52,430 bases of DNA, taken from the NCBI GenBank assembly GCA_964564305.1, contig CAZMAM010000006.1, forward strand, positions 1 to 52,430, given 5' to 3'. Positions 8,284 to 17,768 of this stretch are shown in pieces. Below the pieces are notes generated by a model, which was not told the DNA's origin, ran no database searches, and worked only from the letters and a program-made list of their open reading frames with translations. This DNA comes from RGIG1959 sp964564305. GTDB taxonomy: Bacteria; Bacillota; Clostridia; Oscillospirales; Acutalibacteraceae. Positions within the stretch are counted from its first letter, which is position 1; every line of letters starts with the position of its first letter. The position numbers and the translations under genes are program-made.

Positions 8284-8702
8284 GTGAAAAGGTCACACTT
8301 CATTTTGATGTAGACGGAGAAAATTTCACTTCCGCCGGGCAGGCCTCGGTTCAGGTCAAGAAAAGCCTGAGAGAACTGGGTGTTTCCCCCGATATTATCC
8401 GGCGGGTATCCATTGCCATGTACGAAGGCGAAATCAACATGGTTATTCACGCGGGGGGCGGCACGGCGGACGTCAACGTGGATGAGCAGGGCGTGGAGAT
8501 TGTCCTGCAGGATCACGGCCCCGGCATCGCGGATATCAATCAGGCGATGCAGGAAGGGTTTTCCACCGCGCCGGACAATGTGCGTTCGCTGGGCTTCGGT
8601 GCCGGAATGGGTCTTCCCAATATGAAGCGGTATACAGACGAAATGCACATTTCCTCCACCGTGGGTGAGGGTACCCTCATCACCATGCGCGTCAATTTCT
8701 GA
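8280..8702 (+). CDS. RsbW-type HATPase (anti-sigma-factor-like kinase), first copy
   Basis: A 140-residue stand-alone GHKL ATPase of the RsbW/SpoIIAB type. An N box with EGEINMVIHA, a G1 box QDHGPGI and a G2 box GFGAGMGLPN are visible in order, and there is no phosphoacceptor His. Such proteins phosphorylate partner proteins or sequester sigma factors. Here, between a DRTGG protein and an H-cluster protein, it is more likely the signalling arm of a hydrogenase-linked sensor. Its start codon overlaps the DRTGG stop. Confidence 0.87.
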   Translation: MSEKVTLHFDVDGENFTSAGQASVQVKKSLRELGVSPDIIRRVSIAMYEGEINMVIHAGGGTADVNVDEQGVEIVLQDHGPGIADINQAMQEGFSTAPDNVRSLGFGAGMGLPNMKRYTDEMHISSTVGEGTLITMRVNF

Positions 8703-8722
8703 GGGTTTGAGGATTATACTCC

Positions 8723-10015
8723 ATGAATCGGTATGAGCATTCTGTGTGCCTGGATGTTTCCAAATGCAACGGATGTACCACCTGCCTGACGCACTGTCCC
8801 ACCGAAGCCATCCGCATTCGCGACAGGCATGCGGTGATTCGTGCGGATCGCTGCATCGACTGCGGCCAGTGTATTCGGCTGTGTCCGCATCAGGCCAAAC
8901 GGGCCAACTACAGCAAACTGGACGCCATGGATAAATTCGCGTGGAAAATTGCGCTTCCGGCGCCTTCTCTTTACGGTCAGTTTGAGGATTTGGACGATGT
9001 CGATTATGTGCTTCAGGGGCTTTTGGATATCGGTTTTGACGATGTGTTTGAAGTGGCGGCGGCGGCGGAGCTGGTATCCGCTTACACCAGAAGATATATC
9101 CGCCGGGAGGGCATTCTAAAGCCGGTGATCAGTTCGGCGTGTCCCGCCGTGGTGCGGCTGATTGCGCTTCGGTTTCCGTCTTTGTACGAACATATTATGC
9201 CGATGCTTCCGCCTATGGAGATTGCGGCCGCGCTGGCGAGAAAGCGGGCAAAGGAGCGCCGGCCGGAGCTGAAAGACGAAGATATCGGGGTTTGTTTTAT
9301 TTCCCCGTGCCCCGCCAAAGTCAGTTATATCGCGCAAGGGTTCGGTTCGTACAAAAGCCGGGTAGACGTTGCGGTTTCCATGCAGGATATCTATTTTGCC
9401 CTGATCGGCGTCATGAAAAAGAACCGCACCCCCGCGCAGGTTTCCCATTCCGGAATGATCGGTATCAGCTGGGCGGCGTCCGGGGGCGAATCTTCGGCGG
9501 TGTTTAACGACAGCTATTTGGCGGCGGACGGAATCGAAAACGTGATTGATGTTCTGGATGAAATCGAAACCGGAAAACTGCCTCAGCTGGAATTTATCGA
9601 ATTAAACGCCTGTGAGGGCGGGTGTGTCGGCGGTGTGATGGCGGTGGAAAACCCGTTTATCGCCAAAGCAAGGCTGCAAACCCTGCGGCGGTACCTCCCG
9701 GTTTCTCAGAATTTCCCGCAGGACGGGGAAGACAGCGGCATTCCCGAAGAATTTTTCTTCACCGACCGGCCGGTATGCCGCCCCATCACGCGTTTGGCGG
9801 ACAGTATGCTGGAATCGCTGCACATGATGAGCGAGATGCAAAAAATCAAAGAAAGGCTTCCGGGCCTCGATTGCGGCGCGTGCGGCGCGCCCACCTGCCG
9901 CGCTTTGGCGGAAGATATCGTAAAGGATGAAGCCGGCGAAGACGACTGCGTTATCTTGGCGTACGAAAAAATGAAAGCGGAAAAGGCGCGGGAAGAATCC
10001 CGCCAAAAGACATAA
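8723..10015 (+). CDS. Putative sensory [FeFe]-hydrogenase-like H-cluster protein
   Basis: A 430-residue protein with two N-terminal 4Fe-4S motifs (CNGCTTCLTHCP, CIDCGQCIRLCP). A [FeFe]-hydrogenase large-subunit domain follows, and a C-terminal Cys motif CGACGAPTC near residue 384. The three H-cluster motifs are present but altered: L1 reads SSACPAV (137-143), L2 SPCPAK (194-199), L3 NACEGGC (295-301). All four H-cluster ligand Cys seem kept, while the residue aligned to the proton-relay Cys (C299 of C. pasteurianum CpI) is Ala, as in sensory-type hydrogenases. No PAS domain is present, so signalling probably goes through the adjacent HATPase and DRTGG proteins. Confidence 0.85.
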   Translation: MNRYEHSVCLDVSKCNGCTTCLTHCPTEAIRIRDRHAVIRADRCIDCGQCIRLCPHQAKRANYSKLDAMDKFAWKIALPAPSLYGQFEDLDDVDYVLQGLLDIGFDDVFEVAAAAELVSAYTRRYIRREGILKPVISSACPAVVRLIALRFPSLYEHIMPMLPPMEIAAALARKRAKERRPELKDEDIGVCFISPCPAKVSYIAQGFGSYKSRVDVAVSMQDIYFALIGVMKKNRTPAQVSHSGMIGISWAASGGESSAVFNDSYLAADGIENVIDVLDEIETGKLPQLEFIELNACEGGCVGGVMAVENPFIAKARLQTLRRYLPVSQNFPQDGEDSGIPEEFFFTDRPVCRPITRLADSMLESLHMMSEMQKIKERLPGLDCGACGAPTCRALAEDIVKDEAGEDDCVILAYEKMKAEKAREESRQKT

Positions 10016-10064
10016 GGCAATCCCGCACAAAGGCGGCAAGCCGGTTATTGTGCGGTGCTGCCTT
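10014..10064 (+). repeat. Dispersed inverted-repeat element, short form
   Basis: A 51-bp copy made of little more than its two ends: AAGGCAATCCCGCACAA (10014-10030) and TTGTGCGGTGCTGCCTT (10048-10064), matching at 14 of 17 positions as inverted repeats. The intervening GGCGGCAAGCCGG matches the right-hand interior of the long copy at 38888. It begins inside the stop codon of the upstream gene. The trinucleotide CAT flanks both sides, a possible 3-bp target duplication. It can fold into a stable hairpin in the transcript. Confidence 0.85.
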
Positions 10065-10105
10065 CATGGATAGAACAGAAAGATCAGGCGCAGGAGGGGA
10101 GCACC

Positions 10106-10441
10106 ATGACGGTTGCCCGGCTGATACAGGAGTTGAATCTGACGGCTCTTTCTTTGGAGGATGACGGCAGGGAAGTCACCGGCGGGTACGCGGGCGATTT
10201 GCTCAGCTGGGTAATGGGCCGGGCAAAAGCGGACGAGGCTTGGGTGACCATCATGACCAATATCAATGTGGTGGCGGTGGCGTCTCTTTCGGATGTTTCC
10301 TGTGTGATTTTGGCGGAGGATGTCGCGGTGGAACCGGCTGTCGTGCAGGCGGCAGGCATGCGCGGGGTGAATCTGCTTCGTTCTCCCTTGCCGCAATACG
10401 AACTTTGCGCCGCGCTCTATGAGGCGCTTCGCGCGCAATGA
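10106..10441 (+). CDS. DRTGG-domain regulatory protein (second copy)
   Basis: A 111-residue protein with the REVTGGYAGDLLSWVM segment characteristic of small DRTGG proteins next to hydrogenase genes. It differs strongly from the copy at 7933, so the two are old paralogues with separate roles. The ATG at 10106 follows CAGGAGGGGA; the longer open frame upstream runs into the repeat element and was rejected. It ends in an ATGA overlap with the PHP gene. Function is presumed regulatory. Confidence 0.85.
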   Translation: MTVARLIQELNLTALSLEDDGREVTGGYAGDLLSWVMGRAKADEAWVTIMTNINVVAVASLSDVSCVILAEDVAVEPAVVQAAGMRGVNLLRSPLPQYELCAALYEALRAQ

Positions 10442-11184
10442 GCCGGTATTATTACGATTTTCATCTGCATTCCTGCCTGTCCCCCTGTGGGGATAACGAT
10501 ATGACGCCGAACAATATCGCCGGAATGGGTACGCTGTGCGGGCTGCAAATTATGGCGCTGACGGATCACAACACCGCCAAAAACTGCCCGGCTTTTTTCG
10601 AGGCGGCGCAAAAGCAGGGCATCGTCCCGGTGGCGGGAATGGAGCTGACCGCGGCCGAAGATATTCATCTGGTATGCCTGTTTGAAACGCTTGACGCCGC
10701 GATGGCGTTTGACCGTGATCTTCAGGAAAAGCGCATGTTGGTGCCAAACCGTCCGGATATTTTCGGGGATCAGATTATCATGAACGGGCAAGATGAGGAA
10801 ATCGGAAGGGAACCGTATCTTCTTCCGAACGCCACCGCGCTCGATGTGCAAAATGCTTTGTCTTTTGTTCGGGAATACGGCGGCGTCTGTTATCCCGCGC
10901 ATATTGACCGCCCCGCAAACGGCATTATCGCGGTTTTGGGGGATTTTCCGGCGGAACCCCGGTTTTCCTGCGCGGAAATTCACGATCCCGATAAGTTTGC
11001 GGAATACCGCGAGCGGTACCCGGCGCTGCATGGCAAGCGCCTGATTTCCGGATCGGACGCGCATTACCTTTGGGATATTCGGGAAAAATGCTGTTTTTTA
11101 GAGATTGAGGATGAACCGTACAGCGCCGCCAAGGTGAGGGAAAATCTCTTTAAGATATTGCGCACGGGAGGAGAAGACGCGTGA
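10438..11184 (+). CDS. PHP-domain metal-dependent phosphoesterase
   Basis: A 248-residue PHP protein (TrpH/YciV-like) with DFHLHSCLSPCG at residues 5-16, the ALTDHNT motif at about 40, a GMELTA Glu, PAHIDRP near 157 and GSDAH near 205. These supply the metal-binding His/Asp/Glu set. Such enzymes hydrolyse phosphate esters or short nucleotides; the substrate here is unknown. Overlaps with both neighbours (ATGA upstream, four bases downstream) tie it to the DRTGG/HATPase module of the hydrogenase operon. Confidence 0.87.
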   Translation: MSRYYYDFHLHSCLSPCGDNDMTPNNIAGMGTLCGLQIMALTDHNTAKNCPAFFEAAQKQGIVPVAGMELTAAEDIHLVCLFETLDAAMAFDRDLQEKRMLVPNRPDIFGDQIIMNGQDEEIGREPYLLPNATALDVQNALSFVREYGGVCYPAHIDRPANGIIAVLGDFPAEPRFSCAEIHDPDKFAEYRERYPALHGKRLISGSDAHYLWDIREKCCFLEIEDEPYSAAKVRENLFKILRTGGEDA

Positions 11185-11717
11185 AAGAGCTTTCGCTCAA
11201 TGTGCTGGACATCACCAAGAATTCCGTGAAAGCAGGGGCGACCCGCATTGAGATTTTGCTCACCGAAACCGAGAATACGCTCACCCTTCAGATTCTGGAT
11301 AACGGCTGCGGTATGAGCGAAGTAACGCTCGCCCGGGTGACCGATCCTTTTTACACCACCCGAACCACCCGGAAAGTCGGGCTTGGGGTTCCGCTGTTAA
11401 AACTGGCGGCGGAACAGACGGGCGGTACCGTCACCGTCTCTTCCAGCACCGCAGACGCCGATCACGGAACCGCGGTTACGGCGACGTTCGATAAAACGCA
11501 TTTGGATTTCACCCCTCTTGGGGATATGGTTCCCACCGTGACGACGCTGATACAGGGCGCGCCGGAGATTGATTTTCATTTTCGCCATGAAATGCCCGGC
11601 CGAACGGTAGAAATGGATACCGCTGAGCTGCGTGAAGTGCTGGGGGATGTGTCTTTGAGCGAATACGAAGTGCTTCGGTGGATAGAAGAATATTTATACG
11701 AACAGTACCGCGCTTGA
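11181..11717 (+). CDS. HATPase-domain protein (second copy)
   Basis: A 178-residue GHKL ATPase with N box LDITKNSVKAGA, G1 box LDNGCGM and G2 box KVGLGVPLL. There is no sensor, dimerisation or phosphoacceptor segment, and a C-terminal extension of about 70 residues is conserved only within this family. It starts with GTG overlapping the PHP stop. With the first HATPase (8280) it makes a pair bracketing the sensory H-cluster gene. It may act as a kinase or as an ATP-dependent switch; its target is not identifiable. Confidence 0.85.
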   Translation: MKELSLNVLDITKNSVKAGATRIEILLTETENTLTLQILDNGCGMSEVTLARVTDPFYTTRTTRKVGLGVPLLKLAAEQTGGTVTVSSSTADADHGTAVTATFDKTHLDFTPLGDMVPTVTTLIQGAPEIDFHFRHEMPGRTVEMDTAELREVLGDVSLSEYEVLRWIEEYLYEQYRA

Positions 11718-11764
11718 CATTTGCGCTTTTAGATATTCAGGTATTCGGGTATGATGAAACAGCC

Positions 11765-11801
11765 GCTGCCGCATTTACGCGTTCTCTAAGGCAGCTTTTT
11801 T
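11765..11801 (+). terminator. Possible weak intrinsic terminator
   Basis: A 6-bp stem GCTGCC (11765-11770) / GGCAGC (11790-11795) is followed by six T residues. The 19-base loop is long, so efficiency is doubtful. It would separate the regulatory half of the hydrogenase region from the catalytic half that begins at 12057. The rest of the 340-base gap is filled largely by a repeat element. Confidence 0.45.
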
Positions 11802-11840
11802 ACCGGCCCTTTTCACCCGCATACCGTTTAGAATATTTTT

Positions 11841-12020
11841 AGGCAGTACCGCACAATGACTGCTGTTTGTGAAGCGAAGAGCGGATGTTTTCCGATGCAA
11901 CAAAAACCGCGGGGAATACCCGGGTGTATTCGCGAGGATTTTGTCCTATATGACGGAAAAGCCGCAAAGTCGCTCGGGCAGGCATTGCGCGCAAGCTCGG
12001 CCTTTGCGCGGTGTTGCCTT
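11841..12020 (+). repeat. Dispersed inverted-repeat element, full-length copy
   Basis: The left end AGGCAGTACCGCACAA (11841-11856) and right end TTTGCGCGGTGTTGCCTT (to 12020) are imperfect inverted repeats. The interior shares phrases with other copies, such as AAAACCGC, GTGTATTCGCGAGGATTTTG and ACGGAAAAG. No ORF is present. It lies between the sensory and catalytic halves of the hydrogenase region and ends 36 bases before the next start codon, so it would be in that gene's leader if transcribed. Confidence 0.85.
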
Positions 12021-12056
12021 TAGGTAAATCTTTTTGAAAGAAAGGGAAGAGCAGTC

Positions 12057-12425
12057 ATGAAATCGTTGGCAGAGCTTGCCGCTCTACGGGAGAAAATGAA
12101 GGATCGCGTGGTACTCCGCGAAGGAGCGGGCGATATCCGCGTGGTGGTGGGTATGGCGACCTGCGGTATCGCGGCGGGGGCCCGCCCGGTGCTGAACGCC
12201 TTTGTGGAGGAAATCGGCAACGAGGGGTTGTCATCCAAGGCAACGGTGACCCAGACCGGATGCATCGGCATATGCCAGTATGAGCCGGTAGCGGAAGTTT
12301 TTGAAGGGGACAAAAAGACCACTTATGTGAAACTGAACCCGGATAAGGTCAAGCGGATTGTCGCCCAGCACATCAAAGAGGGCAAAGTGGTGGAGGAATA
12401 CACCATCGGAAGTGAAAGCGTCTAA
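12057..12425 (+). CDS. [2Fe-2S] ferredoxin-like subunit (HndB-like)
   Basis: A 122-residue thioredoxin-like ferredoxin with ligand Cys in MATCGIAAGA and QTGCIGICQYEP, the pattern of HndB and of the N-terminal domain of HydB. It is an electron-transfer subunit of NAD(P)-linked [FeFe] hydrogenases. AAAGGGAAGAG precedes the ATG. Its presence makes the complex four-subunit (HndABCD-type) rather than three-subunit. It is 18 bases from the NuoF-like gene. Confidence 0.9.
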   Translation: MKSLAELAALREKMKDRVVLREGAGDIRVVVGMATCGIAAGARPVLNAFVEEIGNEGLSSKATVTQTGCIGICQYEPVAEVFEGDKKTTYVKLNPDKVKRIVAQHIKEGKVVEEYTIGSESV

Positions 12426-12443
12426 AGCGGAGGAGGAAACCGT

Positions 12444-14237
<1,794 letters not shown>

Positions 14238-14256
14238 GAAAGGAGTGCGCTGGGAC

Positions 14257-15999
14257 ATGGAAACGGTCAATGTGAAAATCAACGGTATTGCTGTCAGCGT
14301 ACCCGCCGGATCGACCATTTTGGAAGCGGCGCGTTATGCCGGGGTAGAAATTCCCACGCTTTGTTATTTGAAGGAAATCAATGAAATCGGCGCGTGCCGC
14401 CTGTGCATGGTGGAGGCGACCGGGGCGCGCGGCATGGTGACCGCCTGCGTATATCCCGTTTCGGAAGGCATGGAAGTGCAGACCAATACCCCCAAGGTGC
14501 GCAAGGCGCGCAAGACTACGCTGGAGCTGTTGCTTTCGACGCACGAAAAGAAGTGCCTGTCTTGTGTCCGTTCTACCGATTGCGAATTGCAAAAGCTCTG
14601 CCGCGATTACGGCGTGGAGGACGACGGCAAATACGACGGTTTCCGGCCGCATTACGAATTGGACGAATCCGCCGCGCATCTGGTTCGGGACAACAACAAA
14701 TGCGTGCTTTGCCGCCGCTGTGTCGCCGCCTGCCGTCAGCAGTTCGTAAATGTGATTGGAGCGAACGACCGCGGCATCGATACCCACATCGGCACGCCGT
14801 TTGAAAAACCGCTGAGCGACGTCCCCTGCGTTTCCTGTGGGCAGTGTATCGTGGCCTGCCCTACCGGAGCGCTCACCGAAAAGGACGATACCGCAAAGGT
14901 TTGGGACGCGCTGGCGGATCCGGAAAAGTTTGTGGTGGTGCAAACGGCGCCGTCCATTCGCGCTACGCTTGGCGAAGCGTTCGGAATGCCTATCGGGACC
15001 AATGTGGAAGGAAAAATGGTTTCGGCGCTCAAAGCGCTGGGATTCGATAAAGTATTCGATACCGATTTTTCCGCCGATCTCACCATTGTGGAAGAGGCCA
15101 ACGAGTTTGTGGATCGGGTGAAAAACGGCGGCGTGCTGCCGATGATTACATCATGTTCGCCCGGATGGGTGAAGTTTGCGGAATATTATTATCCCGATCA
15201 GCTGGATCATCTTTCCACCTGCAAATCGCCGCAGCAGATGGCGGGCGCGGTCATTAAAACCTATTACGCCGAAAAAGAGGGCATCGACCCCGCAAAGATT
15301 GTTTCGGTTTCCGTGATGCCCTGCACCGCGAAGAAATTTGAAGTCGGCCGCGAAAATCAGGCGGCAAGCGGGCTTGCCGATGTGGATATCGCGCTGACCA
15401 CCCGGGAACTTGCCCGCATGATTCGGCGCGCCGGTCTGCGGTTTGAGGATTTGCCGGATGCGGAGTTTGACGACCCGCTCGGCGTGGATACGGGTGCTGG
15501 CGTAATTTTCGGCGCGACCGGCGGCGTCATGGAAGCGGCGCTGCGCACCGCCAACGACTGGCTCACCGGAAAAGATAACGAAAAAGTCGATTTCACCGAA
15601 GTGCGCGGAACCGACAGCTTGAAGGAAGCCACTTATTCTATCGCCGGTATGGATATCAAAGTGGCGGTGGTCAGCGGTATCGGCGGCGCCAATTATGTGA
15701 TGTCCAAAATTAAAGACGGCACGGCTCCGTGGCATTTTGTGGAAGTGATGTGCTGCCCGGGCGGATGCGTAAACGGCGGCGGTCAGCCCATTCAGCCCGC
15801 GTCCGTGCGCAACACCACCGATTTAAAGGCGTTGCGCGCAAAAGCGCTTTACGATCAGGACGCCGGCATGACGCTGCGCAAATCTCATCAGTCTCCGGTG
15901 ATTAAAGAACTCTACGAAAATTATTTTGACGGTTTCGGAGGCGAAAAAGCGCATCACGCGCTTCATACCTCTTATGTCGCAAGGCAGCGGTATCAATAA
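14257..15999 (+). CDS. hydA: Catalytic [FeFe] hydrogenase subunit (HydA/HndD)
   Basis: A 580-residue hydrogenase. It has a plant-type [2Fe-2S] domain (Cys36, 47, 50, 64), a His/Cys 4Fe-4S motif (HEKKCLSCVRSTDC), two 4Fe-4S motifs (CVLCRRCVAACR, CVSCGQCIVACP) and the H-cluster domain with L1 TSCSPGW (298-304), L2 MPCTAKKFE (354-362) and L3 EVMCCPGGC (496-504). A C-terminal small-subunit-like tail (SHQSPVIKELYENYF) follows. L1 has Ser where C. pasteurianum CpI has the ligand Cys300. The ATG at 14257 follows AAAGGAG; an in-frame ATG at 14224 would overlap hydB and adds residues foreign to the family. It ends the operon. Confidence 0.95.
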   Translation: METVNVKINGIAVSVPAGSTILEAARYAGVEIPTLCYLKEINEIGACRLCMVEATGARGMVTACVYPVSEGMEVQTNTPKVRKARKTTLELLLSTHEKKCLSCVRSTDCELQKLCRDYGVEDDGKYDGFRPHYELDESAAHLVRDNNKCVLCRRCVAACRQQFVNVIGANDRGIDTHIGTPFEKPLSDVPCVSCGQCIVACPTGALTEKDDTAKVWDALADPEKFVVVQTAPSIRATLGEAFGMPIGTNVEGKMVSALKALGFDKVFDTDFSADLTIVEEANEFVDRVKNGGVLPMITSCSPGWVKFAEYYYPDQLDHLSTCKSPQQMAGAVIKTYYAEKEGIDPAKIVSVSVMPCTAKKFEVGRENQAASGLADVDIALTTRELARMIRRAGLRFEDLPDAEFDDPLGVDTGAGVIFGATGGVMEAALRTANDWLTGKDNEKVDFTEVRGTDSLKEATYSIAGMDIKVAVVSGIGGANYVMSKIKDGTAPWHFVEVMCCPGGCVNGGGQPIQPASVRNTTDLKALRAKALYDQDAGMTLRKSHQSPVIKELYENYFDGFGGEKAHHALHTSYVARQRYQ

Positions 16000-16027
16000 T
16001 CGGCGCAGAACATATCCGTTCTAAAAA

Positions 16028-16063
16028 GGCCGGCGAAAGATCATGGAAGATCTTTCGCCGGCC
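16028..16063. terminator. Bidirectional terminator between hydA and the aldo/keto reductase
   Basis: A perfect 15-bp stem GGCCGGCGAAAGATC (16028-16042) / GATCTTTCGCCGGCC (16049-16063) with a 6-base loop. On the minus strand it runs into TTTTT, ideal for the convergent gene ending at 16210. On the plus strand only a weak T-rich stretch follows. No gene is visible in the rest of the gap (16000-16209). Confidence 0.85.
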
Positions 16064-16209
16064 GTATCTTTCGGAAACTGGATTGTGAGCAAACAGGTTT
16101 TTGCCAAAAGACATATATGTTATTTTAAGATATGTACTTAAAGATATATGTACTTTGAGGAAAAGCAAACGGTTCCGTGTGAGGAGGAGAAGAAACCGGA
16201 AAATGTCTG

Positions 16210-17127
16210 TTAAAGCAGTGCATTGCCCGCCGCGCGGTACAGCGCATACCATTCTTCCCGTGTCAGCGGAATATCCGAACCGCGAAGGCACTGCACCAGT
16301 CGCGAAACGGTTACGGTTCCGGTGACCGGCTGAATATCTGCCGGATGGCGGGTGATCCAAGCCATGGCGATGGATTCTTTTTGCACGCCGTATGATTGCG
16401 CCAGGCGATCCAGTTCCCGGTTTAATTCCGGGTAATCCGGATGATCGATAAAGCACCCGCCGAAAAATCCGGTTTGCAGCGGCGACCACGCCTGAACGGT
16501 GATATGCCGCAAGCGGCAGTAATCGATGATTGCGCCGTCGCGGTCGAAGGCGTTGGGGTTGACGTTGTTCATATTCATTCCCTGCGCGACAGGATAGGCG
16601 TGGGCGAGGGAAAATTGAATCTGGTTGATTTCCAGCGGAAGATCCATTGCCCGCTGCAAAAGTTCAATCTGCATGGGCGTGTGATTGGAAACGCCGAAAT
16701 GCCGTACCTTTCCGGCGTCGTAAAGGGCCTGAAACGCCGCCGCGACTTCCTCCGTCTGTGTCAGGGCGTCGGGCCGGTGCAGCAGCAGAATATCGAGATA
16801 ATCCGTCTGAAGCCGCTTCAAACTGCCCTCAACGGATTGGATGATGTGTTCTTTGGATAAATCGTAACACCCTTTGCCAATGCCGCATTTGGTCTGCAAA
16901 ATCATTTTTTCCCGAAGAGACGGACTCATACCCATCGCGCGGGCAAAAAGGGATTCGCATTCCCCGTCGCCGTAGCAATCCGCGTGATCGAAGCAATTGG
17001 CGCCCAAGGCCATGGCGGCGTCCGCCCATTCGCGGATTTCGTCGGGCGAAAGCCGGTTCAGGCGCATACATCCCACCGCGATATTCGGCAATTTCATTTC
17101 GCTCGGCTGTAAGACAATCGTTTTCAT
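16210..17127 (-). CDS. Aldo/keto reductase (YdhF-like)
   Basis: About 305 residues, TIM-barrel NADPH-dependent oxidoreductase. The catalytic tetrad is visible as FDHADCYGDG (Asp/Tyr), LQTKCGIG (Lys) and LLLHRPDAL (His). The cofactor end carries SNHTPMQIELLQ and a C-terminal PVTGTVTVSRL loop. It resembles the E. coli YdhF group of broad-specificity reductases. The ATG at 17127 was chosen because the frame upstream lies inside the preceding gene, which it overlaps by ATGA. The two are probably cotranscribed from the promoter near 17690. Confidence 0.92.
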   Translation of the reverse strand: MKTIVLQPSEMKLPNIAVGCMRLNRLSPDEIREWADAAMALGANCFDHADCYGDGECESLFARAMGMSPSLREKMILQTKCGIGKGCYDLSKEHIIQSVEGSLKRLQTDYLDILLLHRPDALTQTEEVAAAFQALYDAGKVRHFGVSNHTPMQIELLQRAMDLPLEINQIQFSLAHAYPVAQGMNMNNVNPNAFDRDGAIIDYCRLRHITVQAWSPLQTGFFGGCFIDHPDYPELNRELDRLAQSYGVQKESIAMAWITRHPADIQPVTGTVTVSRLVQCLRGSDIPLTREEWYALYRAAGNALL

Positions 17128-17639
17128 AAGGCTTGTTTTTCCTTTTCGGCTTCTCTGCGCACCAACGGGGAAAGGCCGCTGCAAAGCGCATCCCACACAT
17201 CCTCGTCCGGTTCGAACAGCACCAGTGTTTTTCCGTTCTTTTTGCTGTGATAGGTAAAGCACCAAGTGGCCCTTTGCGCCGAGCGCGCCGCCATGACCAC
17301 CCGGTCATACGCGGCGGAAACCCGCTGCGGGGTGGCGGGCAGAAGACTTTCGATTTTTTCTCCGCGCACCTGTACCAGCCGCTTGCGCCGGCTTTTGCCG
17401 ATAATGCGGTCGATATCGATATCCCCGTTGGTCACCGAATATTCCACTTCCCAGCTTTGTGAAGCGATGATGCGCCACGCCAGATACCCTCCGCCTGCAA
17501 GCGTGAGTATAACCGCGTACGGGAAGAAAAACAGCGTCAGTATGTTGAGGGCAAGCGCCAGTATCACCGTCAGGCAAACGATTACCGTTCGTTTCACGTC
17601 CATATCCTGTGGGACGATTTGTTCGGCAAAACTGTCCAT
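17124..17639 (-). CDS. Two-helix membrane protein, DUF6106-like, unknown function
   Basis: A 171-residue protein with a short N-terminal cytoplasmic segment (MDSFAEQIVPQDMDVKRT) and two adjacent transmembrane helices at about 20-65. A soluble domain follows, beginning WEVEYSVTNGDIDIDRIIGK and reading like a pleckstrin-like (bPH) sheet. I believe it matches the DUF6106 family of Clostridia, but I cannot confirm that here. GGAAGG lies before the ATG. The longer frame upstream crosses the promoter and was rejected. It is cotranscribed with the aldo/keto reductase; no functional link is obvious. Confidence 0.78.
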   Translation of the reverse strand: MDSFAEQIVPQDMDVKRTVIVCLTVILALALNILTLFFFPYAVILTLAGGGYLAWRIIASQSWEVEYSVTNGDIDIDRIIGKSRRKRLVQVRGEKIESLLPATPQRVSAAYDRVVMAARSAQRATWCFTYHSKKNGKTLVLFEPDEDVWDALCSGLSPLVRREAEKEKQAL

Positions 17640-17673
17640 TTTCCCGTTCCTTCCTGTCTGTTGGTTTTTCTCT

Positions 17674-17702
17674 ATTATACCAATCCCGGCGCCAAAATGC
17701 AA
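17674..17702 (-). promoter_or_regulatory. Promoter for the membrane protein / aldo-keto reductase pair
   Basis: Read on the minus strand, the -35 box TTGCAT (17697-17702) and -10 box TATAAT (17674-17679) have a 17-base spacer. It is back to back with the folC promoter, the two -35 boxes being only two bases apart. Confidence 0.82.
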
Positions 17703-17704
17703 TC

Positions 17705-17733
17705 TTGACGCGGCGGATTTTTTTGAGTAAGAT
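17705..17733 (+). promoter_or_regulatory. folC promoter
   Basis: The -35 box TTGACG (17705-17710) and -10 box TAAGAT (17728-17733) have a 17-base spacer. It lies back to back with the divergent promoter at 17674-17702. Confidence 0.72.
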
Positions 17734-17768
17734 AAGGCTACCGAGACAAACGAAAGGAAGCGTCGGCA

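Noticed and set aside
11714..11755. Possible promoter with TTGACA at 11714-11719
   Set aside because: The TTGACA overlaps the stop codon of the HATPase gene, and the only TATGAT is 30 bases away, too far for a sigma-A promoter.
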